Source of the DNA: Climacium dendroides
Lineage: Eukaryota > Streptophyta > Bryopsida > Hypnales > Climaciaceae
Direction of reading: 5' to 3'
DNA: 64,000 nucleotides
Assembly: GCA_950106755.1 (NCBI GenBank)
Contig: OX467082.1
Coordinates: 25,420,001-25,484,000 of the forward strand
Of the stretch, positions 49,062 to 59,612 are shown one piece after another. The notes under the pieces were generated by a model, which was not told the origin of the DNA, did no database searches, and worked only from the letters and a program-made list of their open reading frames with translations. How positions within the stretch are numbered: position 1 is the stretch's first letter; each line of letters begins with the position of its first letter. A program made the translations under genes and the position numbers.

Positions 49062-50599
49062 GCCGCCACTCTTTTTGCTGTTGTGTCTAGTTACTATTGT
49101 TAAACTGATCAAAAGTTTTATATCTTCTTGTTGGCAAGTGGAAGGTGATTCCAACGCACCAAATAGTGCGGCATTTGGATATTGTATGCAAAAGTTAGAG
49201 AGAGTTGAACTAGTCAAATTTTCATATATTTTTGTTGGCAAAGTGGAAGGAGGTCCCAATGCACCAAAGAAGCTGATATTTGGATATTGTATGCAAAAGT
49301 TATGTATTAGATAACCGATGAGCTGTGCTAGCGGTGAATAGGTTATCATACATAACCGGTTGTACATTTTTCAATCACAACCTTTGATCGTCATGATCCA
49401 AGGGTGTGGGAAGCAAGTTGAAAGGAAAGAAGGTTATGAATTGCAACTTGGAATGGCAATAGTTGCCAATGGGACGGTGCCACATTAGCATTGAAAAGTT
49501 AGTCAACAATTGGTTATGAAGAGTTAAACTAGTCAAATTTTCATATATTTTTGTTGGCAAAGTGGAAGGAGGTTCCAATGCACCAAAGAAGTGATATTTA
49601 GATATTGTATGCAAAAATTATGAAGAGTTAGACTAGTCAAATTTTCATATATTCTTGTTGGCAAAGTGGAAGGAGATTCCAAACACACTAAAGAATGCGG
49701 CATTTGGATATTGTATGCCAAAGTTATAAAGAGTGAAAGTTTTGTTCAATAGAGTTTTAAAAATTGTTTCTTCCACATGGGTGTATATTGATTTTCGAGA
49801 TGTAGACAGGGTGATGGTGGCCGTTTTGGGTCAATGGTGCATTTTGGGATGCCTACTTTAATTGGTGCAAACAAAATACAATAGTTGCAATTCACGTGCT
49901 AAAATAGTTGCAATCAAATCAGTCTTTCTTTAACAAATAGCTACACTACAACTGGATTTGTCCGTATTAATAGCACTGTCCATTTTTTGAGTAACGTCCT
50001 ATACAAACATCTCATGTAGCTTTTTATAAATGCAAAGCCTCCCTCCCCCTTCAACTTAGAGCTAGCAAAGATAAATCTAACATTAATTCCTAAGAGCATC
50101 CCCACCCATCCTATAAATTGGATGAATTGTTAAGAGGCGCCTTCAAAACAACCCCACCCGTCCTATAAAACGGATGGCCTCTTAAGAGGACCAAGCTGGA
50201 AACGCTCTACAGCTGGCAAAACGGGCTCAATTTACAGGCCGCCCTGCGGCTGGCAAAACACGAAGAGACAAGATGCGGAAAGAGTGGCAGAGGTTTGGGC
50301 TGCTATTTTTTCACTTAGCTTTAGTGGTTTTTACTATTTGCGTCGCAAGTTTGGTAATTACTTAGCAGTAATTGATGTGTTGATGAGGCTGGGGGTATGG
50401 CCTCTTAAGAAGCCATGGGTGGGGAAAGCTGGGTGGCCTAGCTGCCAAACCCGCCTAAGCCCCATGTTTGTAGGTCGAGGCCGCCTGCAATTTGCAGGAC
50501 GGGTGGCCTTGTTCTAAAGGAGAAATAAGCTTAAATTATATTTTTTTCTATCATAATTCCTATTATTATTAAAGTGGTTACATTATAATATGATATTAT
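49062..50599. repeat. Tandem duplication, copy A
   Basis: Starts CCGCCACTCTTTTTGCTG and aligns with 50600-51612, apart from a 424-base insertion at 50094-50517. It contains about four subrepeats of roughly 100 bases (CAAATTTTCATATAT, TTGTTGGCAAAGTGGAAGG, GGATATTGTATGC) and an inverted motif AGATAACC..GGTTATC at about 49308-49347. Confidence 0.8.
50091..50517. mobile_element. PIF/Harbinger-type MITE with TAA target duplication
   Basis: TAA at 50091-50093 and 50515-50517 flanks a 421-base element that starts GAGCATCCCCACCC; its right end, reverse-complemented, reads GAACAAGGCCACCC. The sister copy of the duplication has the uninterrupted site ATTCCTAAAGGAG at 51523-51535, giving direct proof of insertion. 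The three-base TAA target and GAGCAT-type ends fit PIF/Harbinger MITEs. No transposase frame. Confidence 0.88.
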
Positions 50600-51612
50600 C
50601 CGCCACTCTTTTTGCTGCTGTGTGTAGTTACTATTATTAAACTGATCAAAAGTTTTATATCTTCTTGTTGGCAAGTGGAAGGTGATTCCAACGCACCAAA
50701 TAGTGCGGCATTTGAATATTGTATGCAAAAGTTATGAAGAGTTGAAGTAGTCAAATTTTCATATATTTTTGTTGGCAAAGTGGAAGGAGGTCCCAATGCA
50801 CCAAAGAAGCTGGTATTTGGATATTGTATGCAAAAGTTATGTATTAGATAACCGATGAGCTGTGCTAGCGGCGAATAGGTTATCATACATAACCGGTTGT
50901 ACATTTTTCAATCACAACCTTTGATCGTCATGATCCAAGGGTGTAGGAAGCAAGTTGAAAGGAAAGAAGGTTATGAGTTGCAACTTTGTAATAGCAATAG
51001 TGACGGGTTGCCAATGGGATGGTGCCACATTAGCATTGAAAAGTCAACAACGAGTTATGAAGAGTTAGACTAGTCAAATTTTCATATATGCTTTGTTGGC
51101 AAAGTGGAAGGAGATTCCTAACGCACTAAAGAATGTGGCATTTGGATATTGTATGCCATAGTTACAAAGAGTGAAAGTTTTGTTCAATAAAGTTTTTAAA
51201 ATTGTTTCTTCCACATGGGTGTATATTGATTTTAGAGATGTAGACAAGGTGATGGTGGTTGTTTTGGGTCAATGATGCATTTTTGGGTGCCTACTTTAAT
51301 AGGTGCAAACAAAATACAATAGTTGTGATTCACGTGCTAAAATAGTTGCAATCAAATCAATCTTTCTTTAACATATAGTTACACTACAATAGGATCTGTC
51401 CCTACTAATAGCACTGTTCGTTTTTTGAGTAAGGTCCTACACAAACACCTCATATAGCTTTTTGTAGATGCAAAGCTTCCTCCCCTTCAACTCAGAGCTA
51501 GCAAAGATAAATCTAACATTAATTCCTAAAGGAGAAATAAGCTTAAATTAGATATTTTTTTTCTATCATAATTCCTATTATTATTAAAGTGGTTACATTA
51601 TAATATGATCTT
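50600..51612. repeat. Tandem duplication, copy B
   Basis: Second head-to-tail copy of 49062-50599, without the MITE and with one fewer internal subrepeat. It ends in TTACATTATAATATGATC, the same sequence that closes copy A at about 50597. Confidence 0.8.
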
Positions 51613-53375
51613 GTAAGAATTTGAAAAAGTCTTGCAACGCATTCATGAACATGTAATGTGCATACCATGAGATTTCAGCAACACATTCTACTTACTTGTT
51701 CTCTTTTCACTTTTCTTTTTTCAAAGACGTGACTGTATTAAAAGGAAGTCAAAAAGACAACATCAAAATCCAGGTACGGACCACTGATGAGAGCCATTCC
51801 AGCAGTTAAGAAACTGACGAAAGGCATGTGCCAATTGATTACCTGAGTGCAAATTTAACAAAAGAAAAAAAAGAAGAGCTACAGGCAACACCATGAAGAC
51901 GGAGGAGGATACTTTCATAATAATAAGAAATTGATGAACTTCGCTGCATGCTCGATAGTTTAGGTGGGTGGGTATGCGATTCTACTTGTAAGGTAACTCT
52001 GCCTATGACAGCCCAAATGGGAGCCATCTCATCACAGCCAAAATTGTATTAATGGTGTACATTCTAGTTTTTGAAATGTCATAGGCTGGTTTACCTTACT
52101 CTCATATATCACTACCGATGAAAATAGCTTCTGCATCTTACCTGGCCTCTCTTTGCGTTTTCTTTTCCTTTTTTTTTCCTCTTATCTCTTCATTGCCCAG
52201 CCTTCGTGGCTTGGCTGTTTTGCGTTCTCTCCATCTGTTCAAAAAAAATAAAATAGAGAGAGCTTCTCCAGGCAGGCAGGATCAGCAGGGAGGGAGACCC
52301 ATAATCCGGGATTCTGTGATTGCCAGTGACCTAAAGCTGTTAATTGTGTGGCAGCCTGACAGGCCCTAGGTAGCTTGGCCAAGCCGGATTTCTTAATAAA
52401 CAGATACAACGACAACCGAGTGTCTTCTGTACAGTACAGCAGCTCTGTGGATGTGACCCACCGACAGACTAACTTAGCAATGCCGCGTCATGAACTGTCA
52501 TATTGCAATTGGAGGAGGCTGCACAGCTCAGGGAGATGCAGGGTGATGGAAAGATCGAGGGTTCCGTCTTCGTCACGCAACTTGGCTTTTCGAATTGACG
52601 AAACGGTAACTAATTAAGGCAAATCTACCCAAACGCAAGCTCTTCTTCGGTAGGGTCGCACTTGCTCTCTGTATCCGCGTGACCGGCCTGCCTATTAGAA
52701 CTACGGTCGTAGAATCAGAGTTGTTGTTGTTGTTCTTCTTTTTCTTACAGTTTTGTGATTCTTGTGATGACTGTGAGGTTTTGCTTCCTATTGAAATTCA
52801 ACGCATGCGTGTATGTGGTAGAATTCAGTGAAGCTGTTACGTTATCAACTGCAACCTGTTGGTCGAAATAGAAGAGGAATAGTTGCGGTTGGAAGACCAA
52901 GCAACTGGATTTCCCATGCTCGTCTCACTGATATATTGGTCGCTCATGGTGCACCTGTACTACCGCTTCTGAATTTGTGTGAAAATTGCATCATAGAAAT
53001 CACTTCGCAAAGGTGGTTTGTTTCGGATTCATGAAGTTAGATTTTCTTCGGTACCGAACTTCAAAAGACTCTTTGTTGATGTTCGGTCTTAGCGTCTATT
53101 TTATTGGCTCATCAGTCCCACCCTAAGCCCTAAAAAAACCCATTCGCACTGCAAGAAGAAAACGAAACCCTTCATTTCATTCGAGCCTCATGACTGTACC
53201 GCCTTGTTCTGGCTTCTTCAATTCAAAGGATATCATGTTTTTTGTAACTCGATCTTTCTTCTTGCCATTGTTTTACAAACCTTGGTGAGAATTCTCAAAG
53301 AAGAGACCGGCGACAGTTTTTCCTTCTCCGTCACACTCTAATTCTGATGTCTCAACGTAACAACAGACGAGGACA
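51613..53375. other. Region of mixed composition, no gene recognised
   Basis: Composition is less AT-rich than the flanks, especially 52250-53040, and short open frames occur on both strands, the longest 83 codons. None resembles a known protein. A promoter or leader for the small ORF at 53376 could lie here. Confidence 0.4.
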
Positions 53376-53522
53376 ATGAGAAGAAGCATGATGATTTCAA
53401 TGGGAATGGCAATCCCATGGATTCTCCTCCTCCTTCTCCCAATTCTTCTTGCAACGTCACCCACATGGCTCCGAATGGCAGCTAGAGAGCAAGATCCCGT
53501 GGACATCTTAAGCCAAAATTAG
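53376..53522 (+). CDS. Candidate small secreted peptide, 48 aa
   Basis: A 49-codon frame including stop. It begins MRRSMMISMGMAIP, continues with a strongly hydrophobic WILLLLLPILL and a small-residue cleavage-type site (ATS), and leaves a mature tail of about 18 residues ending DPVDILSQN. That is the architecture of a plant signalling-peptide precursor, but the tail matches no class I know (CLE, CEP, PSY, RGF, CIF, IDA). A 77-codon frame runs antisense (53273-53506), so chance cannot be excluded. Confidence 0.3.
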   Translation: MRRSMMISMGMAIPWILLLLLPILLATSPTWLRMAAREQDPVDILSQN

Positions 53523-56407
53523 GCGCCAAATATCACTGTGCATTGTAGGTCACAGGACAATGATCTGCGAGTGCACATCCTAACTTAAGCTTATATCCTG
53601 ATCAAAAGTACAACTGGGTTCAGGTTTTCACCATAATTTCTGGCCGGGGCACCACCTTAATTGCTCTGGTGCACGTTCACTTCGCCTGCAGTCAGGCAGG
53701 CAGAAGACTCGGCAGCAAGTGTGGAGCGCAACCGTGGTGAAGCGCATTCCCGATGCTTTGGCAATTATTTTGGGTATGTTCATAACATTCAATAGCATGC
53801 ACTTTCACTGCCTCTGACTCTAACATGGTGTGGAATATTATACATCCAATAGTACTTCATCAATAGCTAAGTGGAGACAGGTGGAGGCTTGATGTAAGGT
53901 AGAAGCACCTAAATGTGACACTTATTCAAGAGATTTGCAAATCTTGAGGGTAGGTACAAAATAAAATGATGTATGTTTGTTAGGAAATGGTTTGTTTGTT
54001 AGGAAATGGTTTAGGAAAATAACCAACAAACTTGGTTTTGTATTTTTCATATAATACAAATTTGTGAAAACAAGTGCGTAGATGCACCTACTATGGACAA
54101 TAGGTTATCCCCAAGTGGACACGGAAACACCCAAAAGCAACAAATCTTAAGCTTGTATCATGCTCATTTTATTGGCCAACACAAAATCCGGCCCCATGAC
54201 TATGATACATTCATAGAAACTCACCTATCAACATTGAGGCCACTTGTGCTTTAGTTTAGGGCTTATTCTAGTTGTCCATGAAGGACTTTTGTTTCATTTG
54301 AGTGCACCTACCTTAATGTAATGAGGAGGGTGTCTAAAGGAAAGGGAGTGGACATGAAGGCTACTGAATGTAGTAATAGGGAGGAGAGGTTCTAGATGTC
54401 ATTTATGAACCCTTTGGGGAAAAGTTTAGAATTCCTTGGTAACATGAAAGAGTCAACAATTATGTTAATCCTTGAAAGGCCCTTAGGATCCCTCTATACG
54501 ACATATATTTAGTCTTATAATTCTTCAATTGTGAATTAGTATATGAATTGTGATACATTGTTATTTATATACTACCATGATCATTAATTTACTTTGTACT
54601 AAAAAATATTTAGCCAATGTTTTTTGGTCAAATACCACCATATTTATCATATATTATATGGCCACAAAGGACTTTCAAGGCCTTTTAGGGTTAAATGAGC
54701 TAGCAAGTATAAGATGGGTTGTCCATTAAGAAAAAGATTGTCTTTCTAAAGATTAACTATTTAATAGCACCACAAGTGTAGTAACATAGCAATCGGGAAC
54801 GGACATTCAAATAATGAAAATTAATGGCCTTACAAATAGCACCAAGAGCATCACTATTGGGAATGGCTAAAGAGTAATTTAATGAATAATTAATGAATGT
54901 GCAATCGAGAGGAGCGATGACCAAGGTTCGCAGATCGGACGTTCAAATACAATGTTATGCATTGCCCTTAAAAATATATATCAACCATCTTTTAGCATAT
55001 GATAAACATTAAATTTCAAGAATATCTAAAAAAAACATTGTAGTCATTTATTTAAAAGCATCTGTAGTATTTATTGAAAAATCATAAAAAAAAACAAATA
55101 TATATGATTTATTTTTTAATATATATGAAAGCTTCACCTTTACACTAAATCGAATTCAAAATTGAAGTCAAAGTTTGTAGCTTACTCATTTGGAAGGCCA
55201 AAACTCATATTGAAGTATTAATGACCTTTTAAATGTATAAACTATAAATTTTGAATTTTATTTTTTTGGACTACGCTCTTTGTTCTAATTTTTGTTCCAT
55301 AGAACTATTTGAATCTTTAAAGGATTGTTTCTATAATATTCAAACCAAAAAATACAAATGAATTGCCCTATTAGGAAATGGCTTAGTTTTTTAACAAGAT
55401 AAAATTTTGTTGCACTTGTTGCACTTAGGGTTTATGTGTAGTGGTGTTTTACACAATGCTAATATTGGAAAAAAATTAGAACACTTTGGAAAATATTCTC
55501 TAATTTTCAATGGATTAAATATCCAATAAACATCCAAAAATACTCAAAGTAAAGTAAGACAATAACACTGCTTTGGAATGAATGTGCATAAAATTGGATG
55601 GATTTGATGTTTCATCTACAATGCAAATAGCTTTTATCACTTTAATTAGTGAAGATCATAAGTTACACTATGGTAATAGCATCCATAATTGTCTAAATAA
55701 ACTATGAATTTTGAAAGTGCTAAAAATAATGAATTCATTGGATTTACATTCTATTGAAGAATTTTGACAAGACAATTTTACAAACATGTCACAATTAGGT
55801 GCAAGTACCTTTCCTTAGACGCTTTGATTCATGCCACCCAAAGAAAGGGGCCAAAGTCCCATGCATGAGGATTAGTTTCGACAAGGCAATTGTGAAATTG
55901 AATTTTCATATCAAATTGTGAAAGATCCATGTAAAAATAGAATAATATCCTAATAGGAAATCACTCTCCAATATAATCATAAATTAGAACCATGGAAGAC
56001 GGTCACCCTAAATCAATTACATGATGACACGCTTGTTGAGCTTCATCTTCTTCACAAGGTCCTTATTTGGCATTTTGGGGGCAGTGCCTAGCACAAAGGG
56101 CTGCCAACAAATGGTGGATGAAAAATGAAAAGAAGGCCGATGGAAAAATGTATCATGTCATGGTCCGTGGGCTAAACCACGTAACCCATTTTGAACCCCT
56201 AATTTTAGTGGACAATCTTCCCTCAATTGAACACATAATTTATTGTGGTGTATTCCAACTTGGATTTTATGCCACTTCCATTTCTCTTTTGACAAAAATA
56301 TAAAGTTAAATTCTCCAAATTTACGGATCAACTATAAATTAGTTTACTTTCCAAAGCTCCTCCTGCCTTATAGCATGTCCATCGCGCTTGAAAAGTAGAT
56401 GAACTTG
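53523..56407. other. AT-rich intergenic region
   Basis: No gene recognised. The element at 54465-54694 is the only bounded structure I could define. Confidence 0.5.
54465..54694. mobile_element. TTAA-flanked MITE, family C, 230 bp
   Basis: TTAA at 54465-54468 and 54691-54694. The left end is TCCTTGAAAGGCCCTTAGGA and the right, reverse-complemented, CCCTAAAAGGCCTTGAAAGT; they align with single-base gaps. The interior does not match families A or B. The end motif CCCTAAAAGG is like family A ends. Confidence 0.55.
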
Positions 56408-56642
56408 TTAACCCTTTAAGGATAGATGACAGATTGGTGACTATGGAAATCATCCATTTTAGTACCGTGGGAATCTTTGGCTAAAAAAATGCAAAAGAAC
56501 TCATTGAAAGTCAAACTACTATAAAAGACCTCCCCTTTTTACAAAAAAATTGGAAGATGAATAATTGCATTTTTGTTCTGTATAGAGAGATTCTTTGCCA
56601 TTCATTGGCCAAAAAACAATCGCAACATCATTTATGGGTTAA
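56408..56642 (+). mobile_element. TTAA-flanked MITE, family B, copy 3 (235 bp)
   Basis: TTAA at 56408-56411 and 56639-56642. It starts CCCTTTAAGGATAGATGACA and contains CTATGGAAATCATCC, AACTCATTGAAAGTCAAACT and GATTCTTTGCCATTCATTGG as in the other family B copies. The right end abuts TAAGAACATCACCATCC at 56640, which resembles the left end of the PIF/Harbinger-type elements. Confidence 0.62.
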
Positions 56643-57827
56643 GAACATCACCATCCAACTAGCAAAATGAATGGTGATGCAACTTGCAAATGGAGGCATC
56701 CACTTTCCAAGTTGCAAGAAATTAGATAGTCCCACTTGCAAGTTGGTTAACAAGTCAAATCCACAAGAGATTGATGGTTCCCTTTAATCCCATCATCATG
56801 ATTTTGTTGGATGATGAGCTGAATTTATGGAGTACTAGTTGATTGTGTGGGATGTTGGCTGATGTTGCGAAATTTTTTTGGCAATACATGGTTTGTAAGT
56901 TGGGCTTTGGCTTACAGGGTGATTGCAAGAAACACTTGTACTATTTGTTGCGTTTTTCATAGTACTCATGAAAATCTTTAGGAGTACTTTAAAATTAGAA
57001 AACTAATTTTTAAAAAATCTTAAAAATATGATTTATATATATACCTCTAAAATGAAGGTTTTCACCAAAGGAAATGTGTAGGAAAATTCTCTAAGTAGGA
57101 GAACTTGAAAAGTGCCAAATCTCAAGAAAATAGGACCTTTGATTCAAAAATTAGTTAAAAATAGTAAAAATAAGTAAATACAAAAAATAAAAAGTGGCCA
57201 TTTTTAAGAACTTTATGAAGATGGTCATTCACCAAAAAACTTACAAAAATAATATTTTATATGTTTCAAAATGCAAGCAGAAGGAAGCTCTCTTCACAGA
57301 CTTCCACACCACACAAAATTAATTATTTTTAAAAACCCTTCGGTGAAAAGTTGTATTTATATGTAAGGAAGAACCCCGTATAATTTTCTTGATGTAGGGT
57401 ATATGAAAAAGGTACTCAAAAGTACTAAAAACCTCCAAATTGGCAAGTGTGACATTTATTTCGGGCCTATTTTTGGATAGTAAATTATTTTTGAAAATTA
57501 CCAAAAAATCAAGGAAGTTGTAGGATAGTCATGAGTACCTTCCTTGTAAATCTTAAGTCATTCGAAGTTAAAACACAAAAGTTATGGCTAAAAAACAACT
57601 CAGCCCACAATGTGTGATAAAAAATAGTACAAGTGTTTCTTGCAATCACCCTACAAAACTACCTTGTTTAACAAACTGCAAGAGGTTTGGAAGCCTCTTA
57701 AAAAGTTCATCAGTTTTGCAAGTTTGGCTTCAAAAAGTCATCCGTTTTACAAGGTGGATGGAATATTCTTAAGAGGTCATCTAATTTGCAAGGTGAGTAG
57801 AAAGGTTGTGATTGAAAACTATACAAC
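56643..57827. other. AT-rich intergenic region
   Basis: GAACATCACCATCC at its start looks like a degenerate PIF/Harbinger-type left end, but no matching right end was found. The segment 57630-57800 has TTTTGCAAG-rich sequence like the interior of those elements. No gene recognised. Confidence 0.4.
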
Positions 57828-58738
57828 TAAGAGTATTTCCACCTGCCTTGCATTTTGGATGACTTCTTTGTTGAGGCTTGCAAACTTGCCACACCCGTCT
57901 TGTATTTTGGCTAATTGGCTTGTCAGATTGGCTTGCAAACCTCAACGGGTTTGCAAATGCAGTCATTTTGCCAACTGAGAACTTGGCCTACTCATGGCTG
58001 GACTAAATAGCAAAACACCAACAACAAAAGATTTCCTTTGGTGCAACGTTACCCTTGATTTTCTTAAATGCAACAAATTTGAGATTGCTCTCTTAGGCAT
58101 AAGAATCTCCGAAGACCAAGGGATATTAACCCATTAAGGACTGTGGTTGATTTTGGGGGCAGGTAAAACCTTTTTTGATTTTAAGGAGAACATGTAAAAA
58201 AATACCAAACCGCAATGAATTTGGGAGATCTACCCATATCAATTGAAATCCATGTGAATGCTTGGGGCTCCACAATAAATTTTGTGGCATTTGAATATCC
58301 TCATTTAGACATTATAATGCATCTTTGTGTATTTTCAGCCCATATGTCGTTGGTTTTTTCAACACCTAAAGTGCATGCTAGCACAAAATTTTCCAATTTT
58401 TGTCCCAATACATTTATTTCCAAATTCCCTACACCGAATTCATCTATCCCCTTTCATTCAACCCCAAATTCTTTATCAAATGTTGGCTAAAAAGGAAAAA
58501 GTGTGAATTTTGACCAGAAAGTGGTCAACTAGACCTTAATGGGTTAAAGGGAAGGGGGTCAAGTTGGCCAAGCCACTGGGCAATCACTTTCAACTTGCTT
58601 TAAAAGCAAATGTAGCTTTCATCATTTTTGCTTGGCTTGTTAATAGGTTACGAGTGGGGTTGTCATTTCCACCCGGCTTGTAAAATGATGGGTTGTGATT
58701 TTGAAAGCCAAATCCCCTCATTTTGCAAGATGCTCTAA
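57828..58738. mobile_element. Probable PIF/Harbinger-type MITE interrupted by a nested element
   Basis: TAA at 57828-57830 is followed by GAGTATTTCCACC, and GATGCTC at 58729-58735 is followed by TAA at 58736-58738. Removing the TTAA-flanked element 58126-58547 leaves about 490 bases, close to the 420-445 of its relatives at 50091 and 58782. The two halves share CCTTGCATTTTGG, CTTGCAAAC and TTTTGCAAG motifs with the relative at 58782. Pairing the two ends is an inference. Confidence 0.45.
58126..58547. mobile_element. TTAA-flanked MITE, family D, 422 bp
   Basis: TTAA at 58126-58129 and 58544-58547. The ends CCCATTAAGGACTGTGG and, reverse-complemented, CCCATTAAGGTCTAGTTGAC match perfectly over ten bases and partly beyond. 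The interior contains a 91-codon open frame with no recognisable features. It is unrelated in sequence to families A to C except for the CCC.TTAAGG-like ends. Confidence 0.68.
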
Positions 58739-58781
58739 TTATGTATGGTGACCCATTCGATGCTAGGGCTCATTGGTTATC

Positions 58782-59228
58782 TAAGAGCATCCCCACCCGC
58801 GTGACAAAATGCAAAGTGGATTTGGATGGCATTTGGCCAGGCCATCCACTTTTGCAAGCCGGGTGAGGAGGAAGGCTCACCCATTGGGATCACAGCCTGT
58901 TAACAGGCTCAGAGCATGGTAAGCCATGGTAAACAGAGCATGGTAAGCCAACGGAGACATACCGATGCCAACTCAGCCCAGCATGGCAGGGGGGTAAAAA
59001 TCCAGCGTGGAACATGGCAAGGGGGTAAAAACCCAGCGTGGAACAGTTTGTCTCTTCTTGTTTTGCAAGCCAAACCGCGGCTTGCAAAACCACCCAAAAA
59101 TGCAAGCCAAGGCCCACTTGCAAGCCCTCTCTTTTAACAAGCCATCCATTTTGCAAAACGGGTGGGGCACTTTTGCAAGCCGCGGTGGACAAGCCATCCG
59201 TTTTGCAAGACGGGTGGGGATGCTCTAA
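58782..59228. mobile_element. PIF/Harbinger-type MITE just upstream of psbX
   Basis: TAA at 58782-58784 and 59226-59228 flanks an element with perfect inverted ends: GAGCATCCCCACCCG and its exact reverse complement CGGGTGGGGATGCTC. The interior is rich in TTTTGCAAG motifs and carries the direct repeat AGAGCATGGTAAGCCA. It ends 384 bases before the psbX start codon, so it may form part of the distal promoter. No transposase frame. Confidence 0.88.
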
Positions 59229-59351
59229 TGCAAGACTCCTTTTGCAAGCCCGTGCTAGGGACCAGGCACTACTCAGGCCCGGTGGGAGATGGAAGCGCCG
59301 AAGAGTCCCACTGAGTGAGCCTCACTGGGAGTGTGTCCACCACTGGGGGAC

Positions 59352-59419
59352 CTTATCCCCTTCCAGTCCCTGGCGCCCCTTATCGCTCCGCCCATTGGCC
59401 GCCGTGGGCCCGTCTTATC
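59352..59419 (-). promoter_or_regulatory. Three I-box motifs and a CCAAT box in the psbX promoter
   Basis: GATAAG on the minus strand (CTTATC on plus) at 59352-59357, 59379-59384 and 59414-59419, with an inverted CCAAT (ATTGG) at 59394-59398. The cluster lies about 195-260 bases before the psbX ATG. GATA/I-box clusters are typical of light-regulated nuclear photosynthesis genes. The 14-mer containing the CCAAT (59389-59402) is also upstream of CP26. Confidence 0.5.
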
Positions 59420-59612
59420 CTCGCTCGCTCGCCCTCGCTGGGCACTCTCTCGTCGCCATCGCCATAGCCACACCCCTTCCCACCCCCTCCATTAAGTTAA
59501 GCCTCGCCAGCCTCCACCCCGCTCGCACAGCTCCCCCTTCTCTCCCTGCTCTTTGCTCGTCTTCTTCTTCCCCGCAGCAGCACAGGGCAACGGGCGAGCA
59601 TTTCACGGAGCT

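Noticed and set aside
51839..52027. Possible retrotransposon RNase H remnant on the minus strand
   Set aside because: A vague resemblance only. No catalytic motif could be pointed to, and no flanking reverse transcriptase was found.
53273..53506. 77-codon minus-strand frame with a hydrophobic core and an Arg run
   Set aside because: Antisense to the candidate secreted peptide, whose hydrophobic codons generate it. The plus-strand frame has the better signal-peptide layout, though neither is proven.
58215..58490. 91-codon frame inside the family D element
   Set aside because: No similarity to transposases; the element is too short to be autonomous.
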